DNA of 64,000 bases from Lepeophtheirus salmonis (Eukaryota > Arthropoda > Copepoda > Siphonostomatoida > Caligidae). The stretch is taken from the NCBI RefSeq assembly GCF_016086655.4, contig NC_052132.2:15626805-15690804 (forward strand). Direction: 5' to 3'. Positions 1 to 9,990 of the stretch are shown here, piece after piece; position 1 is the stretch's first letter, and every line of letters starts with the position of its first letter. The notes under the pieces are model-generated. The model was not told where the DNA came from. It did no database searches and was given only the letters and a program-made list of their open reading frames with translations. A program made the position numbers and the translations under genes.

Positions 1-131
1 TGTATATACATAAACAGAGTGGACCAACATAACTTCCTTTTTCCAAAAGCCAATAAAACAAGTTTTATTTGTGTTTTATAATGATAGTACATCTTTAAAG
101 TTTATATGAGAGAATTTTGAAAATCAAATCA
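1..131. repeat. Short dispersed repeat fragment
   Basis: Positions about 25-75 match about 42670-42720 in the same orientation, sharing CTTCCTTT, CCAAAAG, CAA and AAACAAGTT in order. Both copies lie directly beside a mariner-like element (132-944 here, ending at 42636 there). No coding potential seen. Confidence 0.5.
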
Positions 132-235
132 GATAGTTGCTTTGACAAGTCCGTGCAAAGTCCTTGAGGTGCGTATCAGGGTTATGTTTAGTTAGTCGCA
201 TCTCTTGGAAGAACAAACACCAACTTTCAGCCAGA

Positions 236-470
236 TCGGCCAGAAATTGGCCAGAAAGATTATGGCGACTATCTTTTGGATTTGCAAAGAATAATCATCA
301 TCGACTATCTGGAAAGGGTAAAACTATTACAGGTGCTTATTATGCATTCTTATTGGACTGATTGAAAAACGAGCTGCAAGAAAAACGCATACGATTGGCT
401 CCCCAAAAAGTCATTTTCCATCACAACAATGTACCAGCTCAGCAGTTGTGGTCGCAAAATTAATGGAAAT
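236..470 (+). pseudogene. Mariner transposase, C-terminal half fragment
   Basis: Broken frames read GKGKTITGAYYA and, after a stop, LKNELQEKRIRLAPQKVIF followed by HHNNVPAQ. This matches the mariner region containing the second catalytic aspartate, normally HHDNAPAH. Here that aspartate codon is AAT (N) and the following histidine is Q. No third-aspartate region (PYSPDLAP) follows, because the sequence switches near 490 to the inverted N-terminal half. Non-functional. The family assignment is secure from order and spacing; the subfamily is less certain. Confidence 0.75.
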
Positions 471-496
471 AGGGGTCCAATTCGATATACCCACAG

Positions 497-755
497 CATT
501 CACAATCTCATGCACCTTCGATCTTCTGTCATCCATCCCCATATCATACATGTTATCAATGATTTCTGGAGTAGTAATCTCAACAGGGTGTCCAGAACGT
601 TCAGTGTCACCTCTGCCAATATGGCCACTCCAAAATTTTTGAAACCAGTTATAATCATGTCTTATGGAAGGCACAGAGTCCCCATCATGTTTATCAAGTT
701 TCTTTTTAGCTTTCTGAAGCGTTTTTTCTTTCATAAAGTAATGTTTAATAAACAC
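497..755 (-). pseudogene. Mariner transposase, N-terminal DNA-binding half
   Basis: The minus strand encodes a mariner N-terminal domain in order: KHYFMKEKT near the start, then LDKHDGDSVPS, YNWFQKFWSG, ERSGHPVEITTPE and VHEIVNAVGIS. These correspond to the paired helix-turn-helix region that binds the element ends. Coding similarity stops near 497, at the inversion breakpoint. In frame for about 85 residues but with no catalytic part attached. It faces the C-terminal fragment on the + strand. Confidence 0.8.
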
Positions 756-944
756 ACAAAAAAATTTGTTTCCATTTTTTGAAAATCACTCCACTTCCTC
801 GATTTAACCGAATGCCAAACAGAAATAAATTGATTGATCAAGCTGAAAGTTAGTGTGTCTTCTTCCAAGAGATGTTACTAAACCTTGATATGCGCCAGTA
901 GTGGCATCTCTAGGCCGTTGTACGGACTTTTCAAACGACCCTCG

Positions 945-1159
945 TATATACTGTCTATGTAACTGAAATCTGAACATGCATGAAAGGTTTAAAATGGAAA
1001 GTAAGGAGTAGAATTTTTCCAGCGAGGATTTATGATTTTATGAAGAAAATTTTTAAGTAACTTTTTTAATATTTTGTTTTGATTTAAATCATAAAGGTCA
1101 ACTTAAAGGCTGAAAGTCCAAAGTTTGGTTTAAGTCCAATTAATGTGATTTTTGGCCTC
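945..1159. other. No recognised feature
   Basis: A/T-rich sequence between two mariner remnants. I see no coding, repeat or RNA signal. Confidence 0.5.
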
Positions 1160-1388
1160 CATCTATGTGGCACCTATCATCACCAGATCTGAATCCATTA
1201 GATTACAGCATATTGAGGTTATGGAGAAGGAAGCCTGTCAAACCTCCTACAGGAATATGGATGACCTCAAGGCTTCCATCATTTCAGCCTGGTACAAAAT
1301 GAATGAGGTCTACATCTGAATAACTTGCTCTGGAGGCTAGAGACGTTTGGAGGCTATTGTGGTAGATAATAAAAATCATATTGAATAA
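1160..1388 (+). pseudogene. Mariner (DD37D-like) transposase C-terminus
   Basis: WHLSSPDLNPLDYSI marks the third catalytic aspartate region. After frameshifts, further frames recall the conserved tail, ending AIVVDNKNHIE and a TAA stop at 1386-1388, as in the usual mariner ending EA(V/I)IAANGGHIE. The PLDYS signature is that of the same group as the fragments at 5265 and 51220. About the last 75 codons remain; everything upstream is missing. No terminal repeat was identified. Confidence 0.7.
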
Positions 1389-2229
1389 ATTATGACTTGA
1401 TTATATCATAAAGCAAAAGCACAAAGCTCTCATGAAAAATTAATCTCTTGAACTCAATGTTCGTAGGTTCACACCCCGGTTGTTCCTAAAAGAATGAAAT
1501 ATACATAATGTATATGGACTTCAAAGAAGATTCCAAGGTCAGATGGTGTAAATGTAATACTATAATCTTTATTAGACTTAATCAGTGCTTCTCCATCTCA
1601 CCAATTAATGGAACATTAAAAAATATATACATATATTTATCAAATAAAATTTCAACTCTCCTTCTCTTTTTGTTGTTGAGCTATGTTTGTGATCAAATAT
1701 TATTTTACTAACATTTGATCCGATTTTGGTTACATACACTTTAAAAACTATTAAATATATTTTTTAATTATATAGAGCCCTATATTTTTCTTCATTTTCA
1801 TTTCAAAATGAAATGATAGTATAAATTAATCGTTGGTAATTATAATTACTAATGTCGTAATGAATTAATGCATTTTAAGACGAAGAAATTGAAACTGGTG
1901 CAATTTGCTTTTTACGAGTTGCAACTTGAACAGTTATCGCAATTTGTACACAATAGACATTTGTATTTTTACTTTTATGGATTCGATTAATTATTTAAAA
2001 AAAACATAATATTTGAAATATTTTACTTCAATGTATCATTCAGTGTCTCTTACTAATCCCTTCCCTTCCGCTGACGTTCTTGCAGATACAATATTATATT
2101 TCATTTTGTCTCCATACTAGATATACAATTAAGCATTAGCCTTGTTTACTTATACTAGTTTGTAAATAAGGACACAGAGAGGGGTGCCATATTCCGACAA
2201 AATAATACAGCTTCCTGAATTATAATTAT
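1389..2229. other. A/T-rich sequence, no gene
   Basis: No coding signal. Around 2150-2215 there is a short dispersed motif (TTGTTTACTTATA then TAGTTTGT and AGAG...TGCCAT) that recurs at 27805-27860. The GGTTCACACC string near 1469 resembles a tRNA T-arm but has no tRNA around it. Confidence 0.45.
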
Positions 2230-2489
2230 AATTATTGTTGTACTTGTATCAGTTCCTATTAAGGACTGAAAACTGCATTCCCGTCCAGTTCAGTCTCGGT
2301 ACGGTAACATTTCAGTCTCGGTCCGGTAACATTTCAGTCTGTATATCAGTCCTAAAAACTTATTAAGTGTAGTCCTTGACAATGTCACTCAATTTTATTT
2401 CTTCTTTTTTTAATCAGTTCTAGTACTGACAGTCTGAAAAACTGCCCAAGGATAAATAGAACAGGTCCTATGACTGGACTGGACCGTGC
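2230..2489 (-). repeat. S repeat, uninterrupted copy
   Basis: In reverse complement this reads the same order of blocks as the two flanks of the LINE at 13003-14800: GTCAGTACTAGAACTGATT, then a spacer with AGGACTGATA, then CTGGACGGGAATG and CAGTTTTCAG. It contains an internal near-exact duplication of the block TTTCAGTCTCGGT. It therefore serves as an empty-site reference for the LINE insertion. Class unknown. Confidence 0.6.
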
Positions 2490-3960
2490 CAGGGGCGTCT
2501 GCAGGTTTATATATACCATATATATATATATATTTTTTTTTTTTGGGGGGGGAAGGGCTGGGTTTTTAGAATTAAAAAAAACATATCGAAAAAATTAAAA
2601 ATTTTAGAATTTTTTTTCATAAATCCATAGACATTCACAAAAAGTTAAATTTTTTGCAAAAAAAAAATCAAAAATCCTCATCTAATCACAAAAATAATCA
2701 AAATTCTAAGCCATTCACAAAAAATTAATTTTTTGAAAAAAAAATTCAGATATAAAATTTTTTGAAGAAAAATTTCAAAAATCCAAAGCACATCACAGAA
2801 ACTTAATTTTTTTAGAAAAAAAAAGATATATTAATATCTTCTTTTTTTTGGGGGGGGAGGGGGGGAGAAAGGGCTGGGTTTTTAGAATTAAAAAAACATA
2901 TACAAAAAGTTAAAAATTTTAGAATTTTTTTTCATAAATCCATAGACATTCACAAAAAGTTAAATTTTTTGCAAAAAAAATTCAAACATCCTCATCTAAT
3001 CACAGAAATAATCAAAATTCTAAGCCATTCACAAAAAATTAATTCTTTGAAAAAAAAATTCAGATATAAAATTTTTTGAAGAAAAATTTCAAAAATCCAA
3101 AGCCCTTCACAGAAACTTAATTTTTTTAGAAAAAAAGATATATTAAATATCTTCTTTTTTTTTTTTTTTTTTTTGGGTTTTTAGAATGAAAAAAAACATA
3201 TCCAATAAGTTAAAAAAATTTTTTTCATAAATCCATAGACATTCAAAAGTTAAATTTTTGCAAAAAAATTCAAAAATCCTCATCTAATTACAAAAATAAT
3301 CAAAATTCTAAGCCATTCACAAAAAATTAATTTTTGAAAAAAAAATTCAGATATAAAATTTTTTGAAGAAAAATTTCAAAAATCCAAAGCCCTTCACAGA
3401 AACTTAATATTTTTAGGGAAAAAAATATAGTAAATATCTTCTTTTGGGGGGAGGGGGAGAAAGGGCTGGGTTTTTAGAATTCAAAAAAAAACATATACAA
3501 AAAGTTAAAAATTTTAGAATTTTTTTTCATAAATCCATAGACATTCACAAAAAGTTAAATTTTTTGCAAAAAAAATTCAAAAATCCTCATCTAATTACAG
3601 AAATAATCAAAATTCTAAGCCATTCACAAAAAATTAATTTTTGAAAAAAATTCAGATATAAAATTTTTTGAAGAAAAATTTCAAAATCCAAGGCCCTTCA
3701 CAGAAACTTAATTTTTTTAGAAAAAAAGATATATTAAATATCTTCTTTTTTTTTTTTTGGGGGGTTGGGTTTTTAGAATTTAAAAAAAATCGAAACAATC
3801 AAAATTTTAATTTTTTTTAGAAAAATTAAATTTTTTAAAAAAATCAAAAATCCTCATCTAAAAAAAATAATCAAAATTCTAAGCCATTCTTTTTGAAGAA
3901 AAATTTCAAAAATCCTTTTTTTTTTGGGGGAGGGGCTACAGCTGCTCAAGCCCTGCGAAT
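2490..3960. mobile_element. E1, hAT-like non-autonomous element with tandem array
   Basis: Begins with CAGGGGCGTCTGCAGG, the same terminus seen inverted at 22199, 41324 and 59082. After a TA microsatellite comes a G run with GAAGGGCTGGGTTTTTAG. The body is an A/T-rich tandem array. The right end, GAGGGGCTACAGCTGCTCAAG, resembles the G-rich right end of E2 but has lost the terminal GACGCCCCTG. No coding capacity. The hAT assignment is inference from the CAGGGGCG end and from 8-bp duplications at another copy. Confidence 0.55.
2543..3935 (+). repeat. Tandem array, about 300-bp unit, 4.5 copies
   Basis: The GGGCTGGGTTTTTAG landmark, or its decayed form, occurs near 2555, 2871, 3174, 3463 and 3763, giving spacings of about 316, 303, 289 and 300. 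Each unit also carries CATAAATCCATAGACATTCA, CCTCATCTAAT, TTCTAAGCCATTCAC and a closing GATATATTAAATATCTTC. The last unit is truncated. Units differ mostly in homopolymer length and by small indels. Confidence 0.9.
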
Positions 3961-4102
3961 AAAAAGGACTGACACAACACTAATTTTCATTATCACATAG
4001 AAGAGATACCAGCGCCCTCAAGCAATAAAGTTAATTTGTATTTTTAGTTTGCTCATGGCCTATTGTGGTGGTTGATAGATATAGACTATATAGTTGGTAT
4101 TT

Positions 4103-4965
4103 CTCAAACTTCGGTATTTTAATATCCGTTGATTTTTTCATTTTCTTCAAATAACTATTCATTGAAGGGTTTTATGGGGATAGTTGTCTTATACAATAAG
4201 ATGCAAAATTATATTAGCAACATTTCTGATAATATAATTATGGAAGATGAGTTAATTAAGTAATTAGTTATTAACAATTTTGTCTAAATTATTTTGGTTT
4301 TTCCAGGATAAATCTTGTTTCAGTTACAGAATTTAAACAAACTGCACCAATTAAAGATTTTTGTATGACAACAAATCTAATGACACAAATGTTCTCTCTA
4401 AGGTTAATTCGTGATCAAAGAATTTTACAAATTTTAAATTATGAAAATGAATTTACAAAATCGTTTTTTTTATTTTAATTAAAAGTTTTGTTTTACACAG
4501 ATGAAAATCATATCAGAATGGTGACGTCCTACATTGTGTATTAACAAAATAAACTGAACTTCAGTATTTTAATATTCTGTGATTTTTCCATTTTTTGATC
4601 CTCTCTAATTATTTTTTTAATCCAGAAATTTCATAAGTATAGTTATATTTTATAAACAGACATAAAATTTAATTAGCTACATACCTTATTACAGTAGTGT
4701 ATAATTAGTTGATTAGGTAATTATTTATTGGAGATTCAATTGAAATTTTATGATTTTTCTGGTATAAATCCGGTTCAAATTACCCAATTTGAACAAACTT
4801 TAATACATTAGAACTTTTAGATAACACTGAATCTGATGATATCAATTTTAGCATTCTAGAATCATTATCTGTAAAGTTATTAGGGTTCAAATAATTTTTC
4901 AAATATTCAATTATGAAAATGAATTGAAAAACTCGTTTTATGTATTTTAGAAATGGAAGTTATTA
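4103..4965 (+). repeat. Diverged tandem duplication, about 450-475 bp unit
   Basis: Unit 1 (about 4103-4490) and unit 2 (about 4550-4965) share ordered blocks: ACTTC(G/A)GTATTTTAATAT, GATTTTT then CATTTT, ATAGTT, AATTAGTT near a run of ATTAAT, a CCGGTT/CTTGTTTCA block after TATAAATC, AATTTGAACAAACT, and ATTATGAAAATGAATT near the end. Heavily diverged. No reading frame conserved between units. Confidence 0.65.
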
Positions 4966-5264
4966 ACTATTTGTCATAAATCGCAGCAATAAAAACTCAA
5001 GAGCTAAATTGCAATTAGTGTAATTTAAAAAAATCATCTGTCAATCTATTTTTTGGGGAATGACGTCAAAGGTACGCTCCTCACTACTCCAACGAATGCC
5101 AGTGACGAACTGTTACAGCCTGATCCGGGGCGGATTATAAAAAAGGACGTGATGAAAGTTTCCGCAATCAAGAAACAAAACTAAAAATCTTAATAACTTT
5201 TTATTGGAAAAGTATAACCAAAAATGTTATTGTAAAAACTTTTAGCAATTAATCTTGACAATAA
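4966..5264. other. Spacer with one TGACGTCA site
   Basis: No gene. A perfect TGACGTCA palindrome lies at 5061-5068. The last about 100 bases probably belong to the 3' end of the following mariner, but no terminal repeat was found. Confidence 0.4.
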
Positions 5265-6230
5265 TTATTCAATATGGCCGCCTCCATTGTCTATCACAGT
5301 CTCCACACGAGGTCGGAACTTCGTGCAGGTTGCCACAATATAATCGGCAAACATGTAGGCCCATTGCTTCTTGATTTTGGCTTTTAGATCCTACTAATTT
5401 ATGTGTTATGTCTTCCCAACCTTAGTCTCTAAGTCGCACACTGAAGTCGAGGGGATTGAGATCAGGACTGGAAGAGGGTCATAAGGTCTTTTCGCAAAAG
5501 TCAGGAAAGTGCTTCTCGCAGAAGTATCTTCATGGCCGTATGGCTAAACGCACCATCTTTGGTCCACATATAGTGGTGATAATTAGCCTTAAGCCATTTC
5601 AAGATAATCCACTTCATGACCTTATAGTAGGTGACAGACCCAATTTTCTCATTAGGCTTGAAGAAGAATTGATCATTTTTCTTCACATCAGAGGCCACGA
5701 CTCCCAAGCACATTATATGGGCCGGATGTTTTGTCCTGAAGGTGCTCTAGACTTCTTCAAGAGAATCTGTTGTTTCTGCAGTTCAAACTCTGGTCTACTG
5801 TGAAGATCTTCTTGCCTGATAAGATATTTACAGTCGACGGATGACTCTTCAAGTAATTAATGACTTTTTTGCATCTCTCAAGTCTTAAGGATTTCATCCT
5901 GTCGGTAAAGTGATGTATTGGAGTCCAGATAAAGCTCTTAAGGTGGAGATAATCATATACTACCCTCCAGATGGTCATCTCATCCAAGTTGAACTTGTCA
6001 GCCAGTTGGTCTTGATCTTGGCTTCCGGTGACTAGAAAAATGTTTCATCTCTATTCAAACCATTTCCTCCACTTCCTGCCTTCCTTTTGACTCCTTCCCC
6101 ACTCTCCTTGGCCACTCTGATGTTCCAGACTGTCCTCATGGTCAGGCCAACAATTTCTCAAATTCTTATTGGATCAACATCTGCGTCGAGAAGATCCAAA
6201 ACCCATTACCTTTTTTATTCCTGTTTACTC
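5265..6230 (-). pseudogene. Mariner (DD37D-like) transposase, decayed
   Basis: Read on the minus strand from right to left. About 6190-6060: DLLDADVDPIRI and TMRTVWNIR, a helix-turn-helix N-terminus. About 5960-5830: RMKSLRLERCKKVINYLK and KIFTVDQSLN (first aspartate region). About 5710-5560: VMCLGVVASD, FFFKPNEKIGS and MWTKDGAFSHTA (second aspartate). About 5465-5440: SPDLNPLDFSV (third aspartate). The tail is FRPRVETVIDNGGGHIE with TAA at 5265-5267. Several frameshifts and stops interrupt it. Nearly the whole protein is represented, but neither terminal repeat was located. It belongs with the 7546 and 21296 copies. Confidence 0.85.
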
Positions 6231-6780
6231 TCATGTTTTGTCCGATTTCGATCAAATCATAACAATGTACAAGAAAAGAAAAACATGTATCGGAACATTA
6301 CTTGAGATGTTCTCTGAGACCTTAATTATCAAAAAAAAAAAAAAAAAATTAATGACGCGAAAAAATTCCCTGTCGAGCTCTGTTGTAATCGCCGTTTTTC
6401 TCTACAAAATAATTGCTTACGAGACAATTTTGTTTTTGGCTCAATCACTCCGAGTTGGACTGACTTAGGCGTGTCGAATTTTAACTCAACTGGCCTTGTT
6501 ATGTCTCCTATTGTTACACTTTTACAAACAAATATTAAATGACGATTCAAACCTAAATTTTGTTCATTTTCACAAAAAGACTCATATCAACTCACTCAAA
6601 CAACTGTTACCTAACAACTGGTTGTCCAAAATGCCTGTAACTTTGTTGAGTAACTCTCAACAGATGCTAGATAGATGTGAGCAGCTTTTATTTATGAGTG
6701 TTGCCATCTTCACGTTTAGATCGGAAACTCTTCAGACTGCAAGTATGTATGAATTAGATACAAGGTCATACCTTTAAAGT
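6231..6780. repeat. Possible mariner leader; block shared with 63421
   Basis: Contains an 18-base A run (6331-6348) and, at 6577-6640, a block ACTCATATCAACTCACTCAA followed by CTGTTAC, TAACAACTG and CAAAATG that recurs at 63423-63485. The sequence could be the far 5' end of the decayed mariner to its left or of another element. Open frames here look like chance. Confidence 0.4.
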
Positions 6781-7545
6781 CCAAATATACATATATAAAT
6801 AGTGATGAAATCACAAGAAATGTATATTCATTGTACATATAATTGAATTATATTTAAAAAACAAAACAAATATGTATTATTTGCAAGACCTAAAGAGATA
6901 TTCCTACTAAAAGTTATGAATATCACATTTGTAATAATAAATATATATTTAAAGTCATTATTGTGTATTTGAAAGGGATTATGATTATATTGGTGTGTGA
7001 ATCATTGCTACATTGTTTCTTCATTCTTCGATCCTTATCTTGCAAGGCAAGAACACTATTCTAAATACCAGTACAAATAAATCATTATCAGCACTAGGAA
7101 AGAAAACCATAAACGCTGCTTCTTTGAAGCTCCTGCTTTAATATTTAATTATGTCTATAAAATAGCGGAAGAAGCAAGAAATGACGATAGGATGCTATAA
7201 ATCAGTTCCCAGCGTTGTATAAATGTCATTGTTTTCCTTTAAGGATATATGTGGTCCGTTAATACATATGCAATCTAGAATGATTTCCCCCAAAATTTAG
7301 TTTGGATTACATTTGTATCGACAAATTATTCTTATCAACTCTTTGAGTATGCCTCAAATAGCACATAAAGTTGCCTATATAGATCAACACGATAAGATAA
7401 TTTTCTCTGACTCATATTAATATTCTTTCATGCTTGAGGGAAGAATACATATGAGCTGATATAAGTATTGAGTAGTTACGTGTGAGTGTGCTCATGAAAA
7501 ACGGTGAATAACAAAATCATCCCAAAATATTGCTCGGTACAACTT
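6781..7545. other. Mostly empty; weak exon-like stretch 7062-7142
   Basis: At 7050-7060 a pyrimidine-rich run ends in CTTATCTTGCAAG, resembling a splice acceptor. It is followed by an open stretch beginning KNTILNTST and closing with TAA. It is short, low in complexity and matches nothing I know. The rest shows no signal. Confidence 0.2.
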
Positions 7546-8130
7546 TTATTCAATATGTGAGCAATATACTCTATTAATTACCTCAATACGAGGCATAAAT
7601 CCCTTGCAAGACTTGACTATGCTTAGTCCACTCCTTCTTGATGGAAGTTTTGTAGTGGGTTGACACTCCTGTGAAGAGTAGCGCACACCCTCTCCTCCCG
7701 ATAGCCTACGTAGAGTAGTCAAAAGGATTCACGTCTGGAGATGAGGGCGGCCACATGTTGAGGTCCCAAAACTCCGGAAAGTTGTCTCTCAGGAAGGCCT
7801 AGCTTTTAGCGGTGCTATGATACGGAGCTCCGTCTTGAATGAGAACAAAGTTGTCCTCTAACTTTCCTCTAGCCCATAGGTAACACTTTCTTATCCAGAA
7901 GTTCCATGTATGCATCTGTATTGAGCCGCGCCTTCCTCTTGATATAAATGGGAGTGCACACTTCGCCTGTGCTGGCCACAACGCCCAATGCTATGGTTCC
8001 GGCTGTATTTTTCTTTCTAAGGACATGTCTCACTTAAGGTGGTCCGAGCTGCTTGGATATGGCCATTGACTATTGGGACATGCCGCATGAGAGATACTTC
8101 AAAATTTCACTCCATGGTGTCCCCATTTTC
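7546..8130 (-). pseudogene. Mariner (DD37D) transposase, C-terminal two thirds
   Basis: The minus strand reads RHVLRKKNTAGTIALGVVAS near 8030, TGEVCTPIYIKRKARLNTD, then NFVLIQDGAPYHS (second aspartate) and, after one stop, FLRDNFPEFWDLNMWPP and SSPDVNPFDYST (third aspartate). From the D of QDGAP to the D of FDYS there are 37 intervening residues, the DD37D spacing. The tail, after frame shifts, ends in HIE with TAA at 7546-7548. The N-terminal domain and the first aspartate are lost. Several stops and shifts make it inactive. Confidence 0.85.
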
Positions 8131-9071
8131 CTCATTCTCGTTTTTTTTTTAATTGAGTCAAAACTTTACATATGGAATTGTGAGTCACAAAACCTATCTT
8201 TCACTAAGTTTGAAGACAATCGACCTATAAATTCCCGATTTTTAACATATATATTGAGTGTTCCACTAGATAATATCAACCATGTATTCATGCCCCGTAA
8301 TTTTGAACACTAATTCATTTGGAGGTAAAGTAATTTTATTTGTGGGTGACAAATAATTTCAGTTGTACAAAGAGAAATAGGAGAATATGCAGTTCGTGCA
8401 TGTATTGAGAGATCTTCACTTTGGTCTAAATTTGTGATAAGGCAAGTTAGGAGTAGGTTAGTTTAGTGACACACGATTTAACAGGGTTTAATTTACATAA
8501 CATTAGTAAACAAAGGTTATTATAATACATATTAATAAAATAAACTTTTTATTTGCAACTAAAAAAAAAAAACATCAGCAAAAAAATAAAAAAAATGATT
8601 AATCATAAATTAGATTTAGCAACAGATTTAGATGATTGTGACGTAGCAATCTGTTGATTGTTAACTGTTACTGAATATTTGACTTACTTACCTTAAGAAA
8701 TTTCTATCTTGATATTTTCACTGTTAAAGTAAAATTTTTAAAATGGATTTTGCTTATATTCGGGTTTTTAGGTTTTTTAATTATTTGTTCTGGAATAAAT
8801 TAGGTAAATTTCACAAACAAATTGACAAATATAAGTTATAAATAACATTATTTATTTGATATTTTAAATTATTTGACCTACAAATGTTGGTTTGGTATTG
8901 ACCAGGAGATACGTTTCCAAAATAAATGAATTTATTCACTGAATTTAAAAAAAAAAATCTGTTACTGCGCAAAACGAACACCAGGAGATGGTAGCAATTT
9001 AGTCTGATTAGCAATTGTGGGCGGCAATTGCATTATTAATTTTCGTTTAGTCTCACAGCCTCATCAGCGAA
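8131..9071. other. A/T-rich, nothing recognised
   Basis: No coding or repeat assignment. Contains A runs near 8560 and 8950 and a small palindrome around AGCAATTGTGGGCGGCAATTG at 9009. Confidence 0.45.
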
Positions 9072-9143
9072 ATGTTTTTGTCAAAAAGGAGAAAAGTGGA
9101 CACGGAGTGTAGGATTTTTCAAGAAAAATCAGTGGTTTCTTAG
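9072..9143 (+). pseudogene. hAT-type transposase N-terminal remnant
   Basis: ATG at 9072 opens MFLSKRRKVDTECRIFQEK and meets TAG at 9141-9143. The pattern S(K/R)KRKVD.E.R.F...W is the start of the BED-finger hAT-derived proteins annotated as GTF2I-repeat or ZBED-like. The family calls for a tryptophan and then a zinc finger directly after; neither survives. Only about 23 codons remain, so the call rests on one motif. Confidence 0.45.
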
Positions 9144-9429
9144 TGATCGAGTTGTAAAATCGAACCAGGAGTGATTGTCAATGATGGATACTGATTATTG
9201 AGGGTTCGGTAGTTTCTACTCCGAAATTTTTTATATAAATATACATATCAATAATGATGATTTTATACCATTTTCATTGAGATTAGGCTCTATCCCTTTA
9301 AAACCCGAGCATTGCATTTTCTTATATGTAGACTTGTTGTTGTTGTTTTTTTTTCTGTTTTTTTTTGTAATGAGGTGAGGAGAAGGCTGAGTAAGACATA
9401 TGATACCCCTGAATTAAGATCCTTGTTAG
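9144..9429. other. No feature seen
   Basis: A/T-rich spacer with T-rich tracts near 9340-9366. Confidence 0.4.
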
Positions 9430-9760
9430 TATGAGCTGCTTGTTTTGATGATTTTTTGGAAAAAAATAATTTAATTTAATTTAGCTATAAAAAGGAGAAC
9501 TTTCTTTATTTAGAATAGCATCAATGCAGGGAAAATATTGTAATTATATTTAAATTCATACAAATATATTTATTTTATGATGCATTTTTAAAGCAATTTA
9601 CACCAAAGATGGACGAGAGTTCTTTTTGGAGGAGATGTTAACACACCACGAATAATTAAATTATGAAAAAAAAAGAAAAAAGAGCACACTCATCAACCGT
9701 TTTTCCTTTTCTAATAGCTATAATTAGTTTTTCCTTTACACACATCCCCTATTTACTTAT
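9430..9760 (-). repeat. U repeat copy
   Basis: In reverse complement it matches 36610-36915: ATCTTTGGTGTAAATTGCTT, TAAAAATGCA, TACAATATTTTCCC, AGAAAGTTCTC and TTTATAG occur in the same order in both. Its right part (CCGTTTTTCCTTTT near 9700) also matches 27255. Other copies are at 26890-27290 and 30797-30925. No coding frame is shared, so this is a non-coding dispersed repeat. Confidence 0.65.
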
Positions 9761-9789
9761 AACTTCACAGAGGCGAATGAAAAATATAA

Positions 9790-9990
9790 CACCTTTCAGG
9801 AAGAACTGAGAAACCCCAATTGAAGCATGTTTTGGAGGAGAATGGCTTAACTGTCATGAAGTTTCATTAGATCAGCTACAATCAGCTTTGACAAGGGAGG
9901 AGGGGAAGGATTTACAATTCCGCACCAAATCCTCAAAGTTACTTGCCACCGTATATGAGCACACACGAATGTTCAATCGGATTTTTAATA
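9790..9990 (+). repeat. F repeat copy
   Basis: Shares in order GTCATGA.GTTTCATTAGATC, CAGCT, TCCTCA (A)AG and GAGCACACACGAATGTTCAATC with copies at 23345, 26270, 35515, 38325, 41080, 54120 and 54725/55090. About 200-240 bp when full. No protein frame is conserved. No terminal repeat or tail defines its class. Confidence 0.65.

Larger units (their letters stand above)
132..944. mobile_element. Rearranged mariner with two 5' ends and inverted middle
   Basis: Both ends carry the same about 105 bp of mariner 5' sequence in opposite orientation: the inverted repeat around AAGTCCGT followed by the leader with CATCTCTTGGAAGAA and ACTTTCAGC. Normal mariners share only about 30 bp between ends. Inside, + strand 236-470 encodes part of the catalytic C-terminal half and - strand 755-497 encodes the N-terminal half, so the halves face each other and meet near 490. 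TA follows the right end at 945-946. The element cannot encode a transposase. An inversion or a fusion of two copies would explain it. Confidence 0.8.

Noticed and set aside
1441..1500. tRNA-like T-arm string GGTTCACACC
   Set aside because: No acceptor stem, A box or anticodon arm around it.
2543..3935. CRISPR-like array
   Set aside because: Units are about 300 bp and repeated entirely, with no short repeat/unique spacer alternation; eukaryotic satellite-like.
7062..7142. Exon after CTTATCTTGCAAG
   Set aside because: Too short and of low complexity; noted but not credited as a gene.
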